Origin: Pseudomicrostroma phylloplanum
Lineage: Eukaryota; Basidiomycota; Exobasidiomycetes; Microstromatales
Assembly: GCA_039545275.1 (NCBI GenBank)
Contig: BCHS01000011.1
Location: 434,001-498,000 of the forward strand
Length of the DNA: 64,000 bases
Reading direction: 5' to 3'
Part shown: piece after piece, positions 22,332 through 32,850 of the stretch
Layout of the letters: each line of letters starts with the position of its first letter
Numbering within the stretch: position 1 is the stretch's first letter
Notes under the pieces: model-generated
Told to the model about the DNA's origin: nothing
Databases searched by the model: none
The model's input: only the letters and a program-made list of their open reading frames with translations
Program-made: the position numbers and the translations under genes

Positions 22332-23531
22332 TCAGTCGTCCTCGCTCAGAGTGAGGTCGATGCACATTGCCTCTGCTCTGACGAGTTGCTGACTCGCAGC
22401 GGGTCGATCGACATCCTCAATGGGAGCGGGAGGAGAAGCTGGCGCTTGTACGAGGGGTCGAGCAGAGGGACGAGTGGGCCTCTTGACGGGAGTCTGAGCA
22501 GAGCGACGCGTGCTTCTCGAGGTCCTGTCGACAGTCGGCGTTTGAGGCACCCAGAGCTCGTCAAGAGCACTATCGGTGCTCGGGGAGCGACGACGCCTCC
22601 GCTTTTTGGCACCAAGGCAGAGCGAATCCTCTTCTTCGTCCCCCGAGGAAGTAAGCCCTTTCAAGGCCGAGGGAGCAGCGGACCTTTTTCCTGCGGCAGA
22701 GCGCTTGGGTCGCTTTGCCCGAGGAGGAGGAGTTCGAAGCTCGGCGGAGGAAGCGGAGGACTCTAGATCTCCGGCATCTTCCTCTTCAGATGCGAGAGGT
22801 GGAAGGGTACCTGCTTGCAATCGTCGCTTGCCACTGGACTTCTTCGCGAGAGGGGAGCGTGAGGTCATGTCGGCTGTGAAGCGGCGCCTCGGCGTAAAGG
22901 GCAGGGATTTGTTGCTTGTTGGGCTCGTCGCGCCTTCCGCTCCTCGCATGATCGCCTGCCCCATGGCCTGGACCACCTCTCCAGGAAGACTCCCACCTCC
23001 GTTCAACCCCTTGCTCAAATTTGGAAGCTCAAAGCTGCTCCCTTGAGCTCGGAGACTATTGCGCATGGCCTTGCGCAGATGTGCGGAGAGGTGAGACCAG
23101 CCATACCCAGACCATGGCTCGAAGAATGGTAGCTTTTGAAGGTATTGACGGTGCAGGAGCGACAGCGAAGCAGCGAAGATGACGAGGGCTTCATCGTGCC
23201 CTTTCGTCCATTTTGTCGGATAGGTAGGTTTGGTCGTGGATGCTGAGGCTGGAGGGGTGAGGGTCCGCTGCACCAAAGATCTGCTAGAAATACCCGCGGA
23301 GGAGCCAGGGTCGGCAGAGCCGGTCGTAAGGGGAGTGGGTGTCCTGTTCTGCGGAGTCTTCCTTCGGGGCGTTGCAATGGGGGCCCTTGGCTCCAGTGGG
23401 TTGCGAGAAGCGGTAGAAGGCGAGCTTGCGTCGACTCTCGAGGGTGTGAAAAACAGGGCTTCCGCGTCTTCTTGCTCCATTAGCGCGTCCATTTGATCAA
23501 GCAGGAGCTGAGTCTCCGAGGGTTGGGACAT
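22332..23531 (-). CDS. unknown nuclear-type protein with W-x31-W(PWS) module and terminal SIM-like motif
   Basis: Single exon, 399 aa from the ATG at 23531 (MSQPSETQLLLDQMDAL); the open frame runs further upstream but without homology support. I do not recognise a known family. Residues about 107-160 form the only ordered-looking segment, starting KWTKGHDEALV and containing FEPWSG. It aligns without gaps to a segment in the two genes to its right: Trp108 and Trp140 are 32 apart, exactly as Trp33 and Trp65 there. WTKGHDEAL is weakly reminiscent of Myb/SANT helices (inference). The rest is basic and Ser/Pro-rich, with RSPLAKKSSGKRR and RAKRPKRSAAGKR as likely nuclear signals. The C-terminus is CIDLTLSEDD, a classical hydrophobic core plus acidic/Ser SUMO-interacting motif. 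A nuclear, chromatin-associated role is inferred. Confidence 0.75.
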   Translation of the reverse strand: MSQPSETQLLLDQMDALMEQEDAEALFFTPSRVDASSPSTASRNPLEPRAPIATPRRKTPQNRTPTPLTTGSADPGSSAGISSRSLVQRTLTPPASASTTKPTYPTKWTKGHDEALVIFAASLSLLHRQYLQKLPFFEPWSGYGWSHLSAHLRKAMRNSLRAQGSSFELPNLSKGLNGGGSLPGEVVQAMGQAIMRGAEGATSPTSNKSLPFTPRRRFTADMTSRSPLAKKSSGKRRLQAGTLPPLASEEEDAGDLESSASSAELRTPPPRAKRPKRSAAGKRSAAPSALKGLTSSGDEEEDSLCLGAKKRRRRRSPSTDSALDELWVPQTPTVDRTSRSTRRSAQTPVKRPTRPSARPLVQAPASPPAPIEDVDRPAASQQLVRAEAMCIDLTLSEDD

Positions 23532-24228
23532 GATTGCGCAGCGACAAGATGGTAGCAAGAGCTGGTGTTCAGAAGTGACACTTCGAGAGATCTGTCGGGA
23601 GCTTTCATACAAGGCAGGATTTATCAATATCCTCCTGTGTGAATCGCTGACCGCTGCCTTCGGCGATTGCGCCGTCCTTCCACCTTCGTAAACAACACAT
23701 TCAAGAGCAAGAGACTCGGAGCAATGCTGCTTACAGAACATCCTTCAATCTATTACCGTCCTCCAACTCGGATCTTCCCATATTCACTGTGTCACAAGAT
23801 CTGATGATGATGCGAGCTTACGACAGAGGAGCGGTGCAGCTAGCGTTCAGATACCCGAGGTGCACAATATACGGCCGTCGTCGATCTTCAAGCAACATCA
23901 GCAACAGCGTAGCAACAGCAAAGCAACCCCAATATGCGCCCTGAGTGCGTGTGAACGAGTAGGTGATGATGCGATGCATTGAACGCCCGCTTTGCAGGAT
24001 CGTTGCGGTCACGACCTGCTTTCTTCACCTTCCTCGCGGACGGCTTCAGCTGATCAACCGCGGCAGCGGGGTGACGGAAGAGTTCCGGGGCGTTGCCGGG
24101 ATGGTCAGCGAGAATGCCGTCGTCGCCTCGACCGCTCTGCATATTTCAGCATTCGAGCTGCTTCTGTCCTCTGAACGTCCCTCCAGTCAACCTCACATCG
24201 ACTACTCTGCTTCACCGGTACGCTCACA
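23532..24228. promoter_or_regulatory. divergent promoter region between the first two W-module genes
   Basis: 697 bp between divergent starts of two proteins that share a module. Several short ORFs overlap on both strands; none looks coding. Confidence 0.5.
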
Positions 24229-24891
24229 ATGCCTCCCAAGGTAAAGAACGAAGGCGACTCCCCTGCCAAAAGCCGCTTCGATACATCGCCAGGAAATGCC
24301 AATGGCTGGTTGCCCGCCACGGACTGGGGTGCGAAAGAGACGCAACGCTGCATCGAGCTGCTAGCCTCTCTCGCCCTTGAGAACCGCTCGCAGTTCTACA
24401 CAGACGAAGCACTGAAGCCGTGGAGCTACAACAGTGCTAGCACTATCAACAAGAAGCTTCAACAGATCCTCGCGAAGATCTGCAAAGACCACGAGACCAA
24501 CATGCCAAGTCCTCCTGCTGTTAGGAGCCCAAAAAAGCGCACTACTGCGGCTGCAGACGATGACGAGGATAAGAAGCCAACGCCTTCCCCCAAGAAGCCT
24601 AGAAAGCAGGCCGCTATCTCTCCGAAGAAGGGGACGAAGGCCCCGAACTCCTCTCATGCAGGCGCCTCCTCAGCGCATGAGCCCGAAGAGGCCACGACCA
24701 TGGCAACCGAAGACGGTACTACTGTTGACGAGCCAGAGACTCGCAACGCCATGAAGATTGAAGAAGCTCCCTCTACGTCCACCAGGAAGCCCACTCTCCC
24801 CGCGAAGGCAGCCACTGATGCTGCAAACTCGGCCGACAGCAGTGAAGAGTATTGCGACGAAGACGAGACTCCTTTCCAGGCTAAGGATTGA
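24229..24891 (+). CDS. small SPKK-rich chromatin-like protein, paralogue 1
   Basis: Single exon, 220 aa. The first 89 residues are 52% identical by hand count (46 of 89, no gaps) to the gene at 25788. The shared segment includes SPGN at 20-23, DWG-KETQ at 32-39, PWSYN at 64-68 and CKDHE at 85-89. The rest is Lys/Pro/Ser-rich with three SPKK units (RSPKKR, PSPKKPRK, ISPKKG), motifs known to bind the DNA minor groove in histone tails, followed by an acidic end (SSEEYCDEDE). No domain family recognised. A chromatin role is inferred from composition. Tandem duplication with its right neighbour is clear from order, orientation and the shared start MPPK. Confidence 0.78.
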   Translation: MPPKVKNEGDSPAKSRFDTSPGNANGWLPATDWGAKETQRCIELLASLALENRSQFYTDEALKPWSYNSASTINKKLQQILAKICKDHETNMPSPPAVRSPKKRTTAAADDDEDKKPTPSPKKPRKQAAISPKKGTKAPNSSHAGASSAHEPEEATTMATEDGTTVDEPETRNAMKIEEAPSTSTRKPTLPAKAATDAANSADSSEEYCDEDETPFQAKD

Positions 24892-25787
24892 AGTAGCAGG
24901 CTGGCTCATGTTCACATCCCTGGTCGAAGCATGTCTACAGGTTGTTCAGTGCGTGTGATGCTTTCCTCTCAAGAGTAGTGGGTGTGGTCATCCCTGTCGC
25001 GTATCTGGGATGCTAGCGAGCCATTGTTGCACTCCATGTACTCTTTCTCTTCATGTATGCTCGCTCTCGCGCTGTTTCAAAGCTGCACTGCTCGATGTAA
25101 TGAGCTCTGCCAGGCCAATGAATGATCTACCGCCTTTGAGTCCCTCGCTCGCCCATATGACTGCCCCGACATGCACACTCTACCGAGGTAGACGAGATAG
25201 GCGACCCGAAGTGGGTGATGGCATAACCCAGCGTGGCTGCAGATATCTCCACAAGCATTGCCTTTTCGCTTGACGTCATCCGCATGTCTCGATCTCATCG
25301 ACCCTGTGCTACTACAGTGGACGTTGCTGCATTGCTCTTGCACTCATTGTGTGAAGATCGACGACGGCAAGGAATGAGACGCGCCCTGAGCTTTGCGACT
25401 CAGCCGGTGAGATTCTCATCGCACTTTGCCTGAACGTTCGCTGGGAGAGACTCTACTGAGACGAGCGGCTGAATAGAGGAGACAGTGTGCGAGTGTCGAG
25501 TGCTTGTGAGCAGAACGAGAGACTCGTCCTGATCTCCTCGGAGATCTCTTTATCCTTCTAGCGGCGCAGTAACGAGCTCGTCGCTAGAACTTTAACCGAC
25601 TCGGAATCTGCGTCGAGTAGCTTGCGACATGACACAAGCAGTGACGTATAAAGCCGTTGACACCGTCTCATTCTTCACCCATCATTCCGTCAACACCTTT
25701 ACAAAGTCGCACCACGCAGCTCCTTTCCCCAACACCGCATCACTTCAACCACCTCACAACGCTTAACACCACTGATCTCTGCACAAA
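24892..25787. other. intergenic between tandem paralogues
   Basis: 896 bp. No coding potential beyond short ORFs and no sign of a degraded third copy. It ends with the promoter of the second paralogue. Confidence 0.5.
25647..25652 (+). promoter_or_regulatory. TATA box of SPKK paralogue 2
   Basis: TATAAA 136 bp upstream of the ATG at 25788, directly after a TGACG element. Pyrimidine-rich leader sequence follows. Confidence 0.5.
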
Positions 25788-26849
25788 ATGCCACCAAAGA
25801 AGGTAGGCTCCGGCACTGCGCCTCTCAAGCCTCGGTACGACTACTCTCCTGGCAATCCCGACGGATATCGAGCGCTCAAAGACTGGGGCACCAAAGAGAC
25901 GCAAGTCGCTGTCGAGGTCATCACACGTCTCGTCCTGAACAATCGAGCAGCCTTTCGTGCAGAGCCCGCCTTGCACCCTTGGAGCTATAATACCGGCGAT
26001 CCTATCAACCAGAAACTCAGACAGCTTCTGACGAAGCTATGCAAAGATCACGAGGTGGACTTCTCCTCTGTCGCTGCCACACGTAGTCCTCAAAAGCGAG
26101 CAGCCGGGTCTGCAGATGACGGAGAGGACAAGAAACCAATGGCGTCTCCGAAGAAAGCGAAACCTTCTCCAGCCAAGAAAGCAGTCAAGAAGGAAGCTCC
26201 GGCGCTGGTCTCTACCGACCACAATGGGGGAACCTTTACTGACAGCGAGGAGACCAACTCTATCCCTTCGCCTTCCCCCACTCCAAAGAAGAAGGTCAGC
26301 GGCTCCCCACCCATCAAGAAGGGCACCGAACTGCCTATCACCTCAAAGAAGACCAAGGAAGAGCCTGCCACACCCGTCAAGAGCCTCGATCAGGAGAAGG
26401 AGATCGCCGAGGACGCTCCGACTCCTTCGCCCACCGCTGAGGACAAGATGGACGTCGATGTCGAAGACGAGGGCGAAGACGAGGAAGAGGCCCCCATCAA
26501 GCAGAGTCGCCGAGAGAAGAAGGTCATTTCAGACGACTACTCCCCAAGCAGGAGCGTCACCCCCATCCCTGCCGCCGCCGCCGCCCTGAGCTCTGAGGTT
26601 GCCTCTAGCCTCAATCTTTCGCCTAACCGACCGAAGCGCGGCTGCGCGAGACAGACGAACTATAATCTGGCTCTCAAGTTCGACGGGCTCGACGAGTACC
26701 TCAAGGAGGAAGAGGGCGGCTCTGAGGAGGAGTCAGAGCAGGAGGAGAAGAGTGTAGATGGGGACGAGGAGGAGAAGGCCGGTTCTGGTGATGCTGAGAC
26801 TGAGGACGAAGAGGACGAGAATGCGTCCGATGACGAGGATGAGAAGTAG
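25788..26849 (+). CDS. SPKK-rich chromatin-like protein with acidic tail, paralogue 2
   Basis: Single exon, 353 aa. Residues 1-89 repeat the module of its left neighbour with conserved SPGN, DWG-KETQ, N-R-x-x-F, PWSYN and CKDHE. Then come basic SP(K/A)KK stretches (ASPKKAKPSPAKKAVKK), an SRREKK cluster, a run of five Ala, and NRPKRGCARQTNYNLALKFD, which ends in a hydrophobic patch. The last 60 residues are almost all Glu/Asp/Ser (EDENASDDEDEK), as in HMG or histone-chaperone tails. No known domain recognised. Compared with paralogue 1 it has a 130-residue longer C-terminus. Nuclear and DNA- or histone-associated by composition only. Confidence 0.78.
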   Translation: MPPKKVGSGTAPLKPRYDYSPGNPDGYRALKDWGTKETQVAVEVITRLVLNNRAAFRAEPALHPWSYNTGDPINQKLRQLLTKLCKDHEVDFSSVAATRSPQKRAAGSADDGEDKKPMASPKKAKPSPAKKAVKKEAPALVSTDHNGGTFTDSEETNSIPSPSPTPKKKVSGSPPIKKGTELPITSKKTKEEPATPVKSLDQEKEIAEDAPTPSPTAEDKMDVDVEDEGEDEEEAPIKQSRREKKVISDDYSPSRSVTPIPAAAAALSSEVASSLNLSPNRPKRGCARQTNYNLALKFDGLDEYLKEEEGGSEEESEQEEKSVDGDEEEKAGSGDAETEDEEDENASDDEDEK

Positions 26850-27307
26850 CTCGGGTATTATTTCGATATCGCCTCTCAAGGTGATCGAGACATCCTCTCG
26901 GTACAAATGCCGTTGTGGACCCAGATGTAGCGCATGTACTACGAAGCTGCCTTGTTTTCGTCACTCGTTGTTCTCCTTCCATAGCACGCTATCGAGTCAA
27001 TCACGATATCTTGTTCGCTTCTTCCCGGCGTCCTTTGCGCTACGTTGCTGATCCTGTGTGTGAGATTCGATACCAATCGTCATTGTGATGGTAATTGTGG
27101 GGCAAAGATGGGCGTCTTGGTGAGGAGCGCAGCATGTCCAGGCGCGGCTTATTTTGGCCTGGCTGCTGCTTGTCTTCTGGCTCCTCCACACCACTTGACA
27201 CTTGGCTGGGTGGTGCAGACGTTCTTCCCTTGGCGTCGTCCGTACTGCATTGACTTGCTACACCTACGTCCTATATCCTCCTCCTCCTCCTTCCCTTTGT
27301 GCCCAGC
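26850..27307. other. intergenic: paralogue 2 3' region and ALE1 promoter
   Basis: 458 bp without a supportable gene. Pyrimidine-rich sequence (about 27268-27300) precedes the ALE1 start. Confidence 0.5.
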
Positions 27308-29473
27308 ATGTTCGACTCGATCTTCGAGACGCTGGCGGACGTGTCCGGGGCACCGCCCGACTACGTAAAGGTGAGCATACAGCCAAGAGCTGGCGCAGCA
27401 GCATACCACCAAGGAGCAGCTGGACTCACCCCTCCCTTCCTCTGCCTCTCCTTTCTCGCGCAGCTCATTTTCCTCCTCCTCATCGCCTCTCCCCTAGCAT
27501 ATCCTCTACCCCTCCTCTCTGCTCAAGCGAAGCACATCGCCTGCATCTCCACTTCGGCCTTCTTCTTCCTAGGCATACTCAAGCTACGCGCCGGCTTCGC
27601 CCAGCTCTTCCTCACCAGTCTTGTGACCTATGGACTGGCAAAGTTCAAGGTGGGAGGCAAGAAGATGCCATGGATCGTCTTTTGGTTCGAAATGGGCCAT
27701 CTTACAGTCAAGTGAGTACTGCACAAGTAGGAAGAGAAGCAGCTTGAGCTTCAGGAGCATCACACTCACTCGTCCTCCTCGCCGGCTCTTACAGTCACCT
27801 CATTCGAGCCTATGGCAACATCCCCCTGACCACCATCGAGGTCACAGCCATGCAGATGGTTCTCACGATGAACCTCACTACCTTTGCGTGGGACGTGTAC
27901 GACGGTCAAATCAGGACTGAGGACCAGTGTGATGCGCAGCAGAAGATGACGAGGATCGCTCAGATGCCTGACCTCGTCGAGTTCTTGGGATACTGGTGAG
28001 TAAAGCTCCAGACGCAGGAGATACGACGTGACCACAGCTCATGTGTGCGTCCTGCTTTCCTCCTCCAATTCCTCTGCTCAGCTTCTACTTCCCGGGCGTT
28101 CTCATCGGCCCTGCTACTCGCTTCGTAGACTATCGCGCTTGGGCGCAGGGAACCGTCTACGCCTCGGTCAAGGGCAAGGAGAAGGACAAGGGGACCTCGT
28201 CCCTTCAGCAGCCTCCGCCAGGTAGGATCCAGGCGGCAGCACGAGAGCTCGTCATCGGCCTCTTCTTCCTGGGAGTGTACACCGTCTTTGCGCCAGGATG
28301 GGACTTCAGCGCCCTCATTCTCCCTGTTGAGCAGGGCGGGCTGGGAAAGAAGGAGACAACACTCATCTACAGAGTCTGGTTTGCAACGGTCGCAAGCTTC
28401 ATGGCGAGAACGAAGTACTATGGCGTTTGGACCCTGACGAATGTGAGTAATGGGCCCTTCGATCTCATCTGTATACAGTGAGCTGATTACCATCCTACCC
28501 CGTCACAGGCTTCGTGCATCCTCTCTGGCCTGTCATACAACGGCGTCGCCCCCGTCAGCGGTAGCTCCTCTACTGAGCTGTCCTCTCGCACTCGCTGGGA
28601 CCGCTGCCAAAATGTAGACATCTTTGGTGTCGAGTTCGCACAAAACTGGAAAGAGCTGCTCGATCACTGGAACATGAACACGAGTGAGTCCCGGGAGAAG
28701 GAGGAGCGTACTGCCGGTCTTCATACGGCCGCTGATCAGCCATACTCCCTGCTTCATCTGCAGACGTCTGGCTTCGAAACAACGTCTACAAGCGAGTGAC
28801 GCGCCCTGGAAAGAAGCCTGGCTTCAAGTCAACAATGGTCACCTTTCTGACCTCCGCCTTCTGGCACGGCGTCGCCCCAGGCTACTACATGGCATTCATC
28901 TACGGCGGCTTCGCCCAGTCAAACGCCCGCTCCCTGCGCAAATCCCTCCGGCCACGTTTCTTCCCTCCCTCTGCACCTGTCGATGCTGCCTCCCAGAAGC
29001 CGGGGAAGCAGCAGGGAGGAAACAAGGTGTACCAGTGGATCTACGTTGCTCTGTCCATTGCCAGTGTCCACCTCTCGCTAGCATTCGCAGCCCTGGCATT
29101 CCTCCTGCTGGACGTTCAGGCCACCTGGAAGGCGTGGAGTGCCCTCAACTTCTACGGCTTGTGGTCCATCGGAGGCCTCACGATCGCCTTCCGCCTCGGC
29201 CTCGGCAAGGTCCTCTCTGGCTCGCAACACGTCTCGAGAGAGCGCAAGAAGCGCGATGTGGCTCCCCGCAGCGCTACTGCCAGTGCGGCCACGAGTGGGG
29301 ACGAGCTCTTCTCCTACTCTACCTCTATCCGGCCGAGGCCCGTGGGCGAAGAGGAGCAGAGGAGGATTGGTGAGAAGATCTTGAAGCAGGAGGCCGAGAA
29401 GGAGCCGGGAGTGCAGCTGCTCGATGTGGATATGGCAGAGAGAGATTTGAAAGAGAAGATTGAGCAGATGTAA
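27308..29473 (+). CDS. ALE1: lysophospholipid acyltransferase, MBOAT family (Ale1-like)
   Basis: ER membrane enzyme reacylating lysophospholipids from acyl-CoA (Lands cycle). Exons 27308-27370, 27464-27711, 27795-27995, 28082-28442, 28509-28683 and 28764-29473 give 585 aa. About ten membrane helices. Family motifs appear in order: FEMGHLTVNHLIRAYG across intron 2, LGYCFYFPGVLIGPATRF across intron 3, then WNMNTNVWLRNNVYKR across intron 5 with the catalytic-site Asn, then FLTSAFWHGVAPGYY with the invariant catalytic His384. The first intron is 93 nt, a multiple of three without stops, so an unspliced form would add 31 residues. The C-terminus is charged and cytosolic. The match to the LPLAT/Ale1 group of MBOATs is strong; acyl or head-group preference is not readable. 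Confidence 0.93.
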
Positions 29474-29823
29474 GAGCACGTATGGAAGGATCAGGGGCGA
29501 ATGAGATGGAGGGGGGGGAAAGCACACTGTTGTGCTCAAAGGAAGATCAAACGGGAAGGCGGAGCGGTAGAGTAGAATAGAACGTTGAAAACGTAGACAG
29601 TGAGAAGTCAATCGTATCTTTCAAGAAAGGGCGACAGACGGAGCCCCAACAATTCTAGTCATCAATGGGAACGTTGTTGCGTATTACTGTTCGTCTATGC
29701 TGTGCTGTGCTACAAGTCTACAAATCTATCTATCTACTTTCGCTAAACCCCGGCCCCCATCTCCCAATCACTGTCTCCTGATCCACTCCCCTTCTCGTTC
29801 CACTCTCCTCCCTACCTTGCCTC
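29474..29823. other. convergent 3' region
   Basis: 350 bp between stop codons facing each other; only short ORFs. Short TCTA repeats occur at 29720-29735. Confidence 0.5.
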
Positions 29824-31483
29824 CTACAAGAAGTTCCAACCTGGTACCGTGACAGCGTGGAAAGGAAGCTTGTGTGCCTTCCTCTCCCTTTGCACCTGGT
29901 CCTGCTTCTGGTCCTGCTCCTGTTGCTCCACATCCAGTCCTACACTGACATTCGAGCTCGGGGTCGTGCTTGTGCTCGTTGAAGTGGGCGATGTAGGCGA
30001 ATCGGCAAAAGAGCCGTCCAGGTAGCGCATCACGGCTGCAATCTCCCGACTTCCCTCATCCATGCTTGACCTCAGCGAGATGTGCGATAGGGGGCGTGAC
30101 GAAGGCGACGCTGAGGGTGAACCCGAGGGCGAGCTCGAGGCTCCGCCAGATCCAGCACTAGCGCTAGCACCAGGGCCAGCATAGCCGCTGCAGCTGCTAT
30201 AAGTGCTGTAGCTGCTCCCGCTGCTGTAGCTACTGCTACTGCTGTCCCTTGATGAGGAAGATGCTGGGCAGAAGAGGGGAGCTGCGGAGGCGGTGCCCTC
30301 AGAGGCGGAGGGGAGAGAGCCATCGGAGCAGCTTCGCTTTGAGAGCGTTGGTCGTCTCTGTGCTGTTGCTGTGGACATTTCGCTTGAGAGCTCGGGAGAA
30401 GTGTGACTGCGCGAGGGAGCCAGAGGCTGTGATGATGTGGAAGCTCCAGTGGTGGAAGTCAGAGAAGCCGCTGCTGCTGCCCGCTGCAGTGCTACGAGCG
30501 CAGGGTCGGACGTCGTCATGCTTGGCTGGGGAGCTGCCATCCCAATGCCGACGAGTCTGGGTCGACGACTGCGATTGTAGCTGAGTGTGGCCGTGGGCGG
30601 ACTTTGTTGTTGAGGAGGTAGAGCGATACCCAGACCCACGCTCGCACCCGACTCTGCTGTCGTCGGTTGGTTCAGCCCAGGTCTCGATACTGACACTGGC
30701 GGTGAGGCCGTCACCATCTGCACCAGTGGCGACGAGTAGCGACTTCCAGGTGTGCGCGGCGAGGCGGTAGATGCAGAGGAGATCGAGGTAGACCTGCTCA
30801 ACTTGGGCGCGGACGAGTCTGCTACGCCGCCTAGACCAAGCACCTTGACCGCCTTTGATGGCGCGGTAGACGAGAAGCCACCCTTGTCACCATCTTCGTC
30901 GTTGTCGTCACCGTCGCTCTCGCACGCAGCAACTGATATGCGCCGAAAACCTGTGGGTCCCGAAATGGATACACCTCGCTGCTTGGGCTTCAAGAGCTTG
31001 CGTGCAAGAGACAGCGGCCTCTGTACGGTTGTAGTGCGCTCCTCCTCTTCGTCTGATGACGAGTCTGCAAAGCTGCTCTTGGTGGGAGGACTCATGCGGG
31101 ATGAGGAGGCAGAGTATGAGCTTCGAATGTTGCGGGCGAAGTCTAGGCTGGCGGTTGAGCGATGGCCGCCTGCTGGTGCGACACTGCCTCGACGAGGGGG
31201 CCGAGATGGTGTTCCGCTCTGAACAGGATTGGGCTCGTAGGCGGGCCTGTCCGATTGAAGAGGGGGAGACTAGGCGCTTGTCAGTCTCGTATTACCTAGC
31301 CGACCTCATGCCCATCGACCCTTGCACTCACCTCTGCGCATCCGCTTTGAACTGATGTGTTGGTTCCGTAGGCGATCGGACACCGTCGAAGCTCCAGCCC
31401 CGGAAGGGCTCCTCGGCAATCTCGGGCAGCACGGGGTGCAGTGCTGCTGGTCTCTTCATGTAACTCTGGCGTGATGAGCTCAT
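29824..31483 (-). CDS. serine-rich protein of unknown function
   Basis: Exons 31483-31332 and 31246-29824 give 524 aa. The start MSSSRQSYMKRPAALHP and the acceptor at 31247 (GACAG) were chosen because the nearer CTAG acceptor leads to a stop in frame. A GACTGAC branch point lies in the right place. The first 50 residues (LPEIAEEPFRGWSFDG) look conserved; most of the rest is disordered, Ser/Thr/Pro-rich, with a Tyr/Ser run SYSSGSSYSTYSS and a Gln/Asp/Lys stretch near the end. No domain, membrane segment or signal peptide is visible. Function unknown. Confidence 0.65.
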
Positions 31484-32850
31484 GATAGGGATGACTCTTT
31501 GCCGTGTGGAAGCTGAGGTGTGAGGGAGAAGGAGGGCGGAAGGGAGCTGAGGGACGAGCTCTGACTTGCAGTTGTAGTGAAAGGTGGTCTAGCTGAAGCG
31601 AAGTGGGAATCGTAGAAAGACTTTGCGAAGATCGGCCAGCTATCTGTAGTCTTTGTGGACGGGCGAATGTGTGTCACCGAAAGAAAGGTGCAAACGCTGA
31701 GCAGAGTTTCGATCAGCCACGAGGATGTCAGGGTGAGACCCTATTGCTAAGTACCAAAGGAGGGATCAGACATGTGCCTCCTGTCCCCTGGGCTGGTCTA
31801 AGACGTGTGGGAGAACAAAGCGTCCACGATCAAGTGGGATGGTCCGCTTGCGCTTGCGCATTGCTTGCTAGCCAGCTAGGGTTGCTTGCTTGCACTGCCC
31901 GCAACGGCACTTGAACCTTGCCCTGGCACGGCCGGGCGCCCGGCAAATGACTGTCGATCATGTGTGAGGAGGAGCTCCGGAGGGAAAGTGGGACAAAGCG
32001 TCGAACCAGTGCTGTGGACCGGAGCTGCGCTGCTCCGGGACGGACGCATAGGGTTCATCGCCTTCCATGCGATGATGCACGGCTGCTATCGGCTCCGTTA
32101 TGCAGGGCAAGTGGTGGCACAAGCAAGGCGTAGAGCATCATTGCAACCTTCGGCCACGAGGTTCAGCCGAGCAAAGAGGAGAGCAAGTAGCGGCAAACAA
32201 AGGCGAGCGAGCGGGCGAGGGAGCGCCGGAGCAGCACAGGCTTGTCTCACTAGAAGCTCATTCGCCTGACCATGATCGATCGACTCTTCTACCTTTAGTT
32301 ACCCCGCCGGCCTTGTTCGCTGCTCCTTTGTGTTGCATCGCGATGCGGAGGAGAACAAGGGGCCAGAGATGACGCCTCGCGTGGGAAATCAAGCCTTGCT
32401 CCGATCCGTATCTGCGTGACAAGCGGAGATTTCTAACGAGAATTAGCCGAAAACCACGATTCCCTTTGTTCCGAGGCGGACCACGCCACGCCCGCTTTCG
32501 TCAAGGTCCGTCTCGCACGTATGACAGGGTCACTATCACTTCTCCCTTTGGCCCGACGGACATGGCAGAGACAAAGATTGAGCCCGCAGCACAGCACAGC
32601 GCGATAGCTGCAGGGTGCGGCAACATTGACTTTGCAAAAAGTGGTGCGGAGTGCGATGTGATGCAGATGTGATGCTAGGGATTGACAAGCTTTTGCGGAG
32701 ACAGCGAGAGGGGGCCAGTGTAGTCGTGACGAGTGGAATCCGAACATTGCCACACTCTCAAAGGAGAAAGAGAGGGGTATACGGCAACGAAGGGATATGA
32801 GAACGCCCTTCAACGGGGGCCAGTAAATAAGCGATAGCAGGGTCGATCGA
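31484..32850. other. long intergenic region with GC-rich palindromes
   Basis: 1367 bp upstream of the Ser-rich gene and downstream of the acyltransferase gene. The largest ORF (31886-32269) has biased, non-protein-like composition. Four GC palindromes cluster at 31931-32038 and may be transcription-factor sites. Confidence 0.5.

Noticed and set aside
31886..32269. 127-aa + strand frame in the long intergenic region
   Set aside because: Arg/Ala/Ser-rich translation without family features; it spans the GC palindromes and looks like chance openness in GC-rich DNA.
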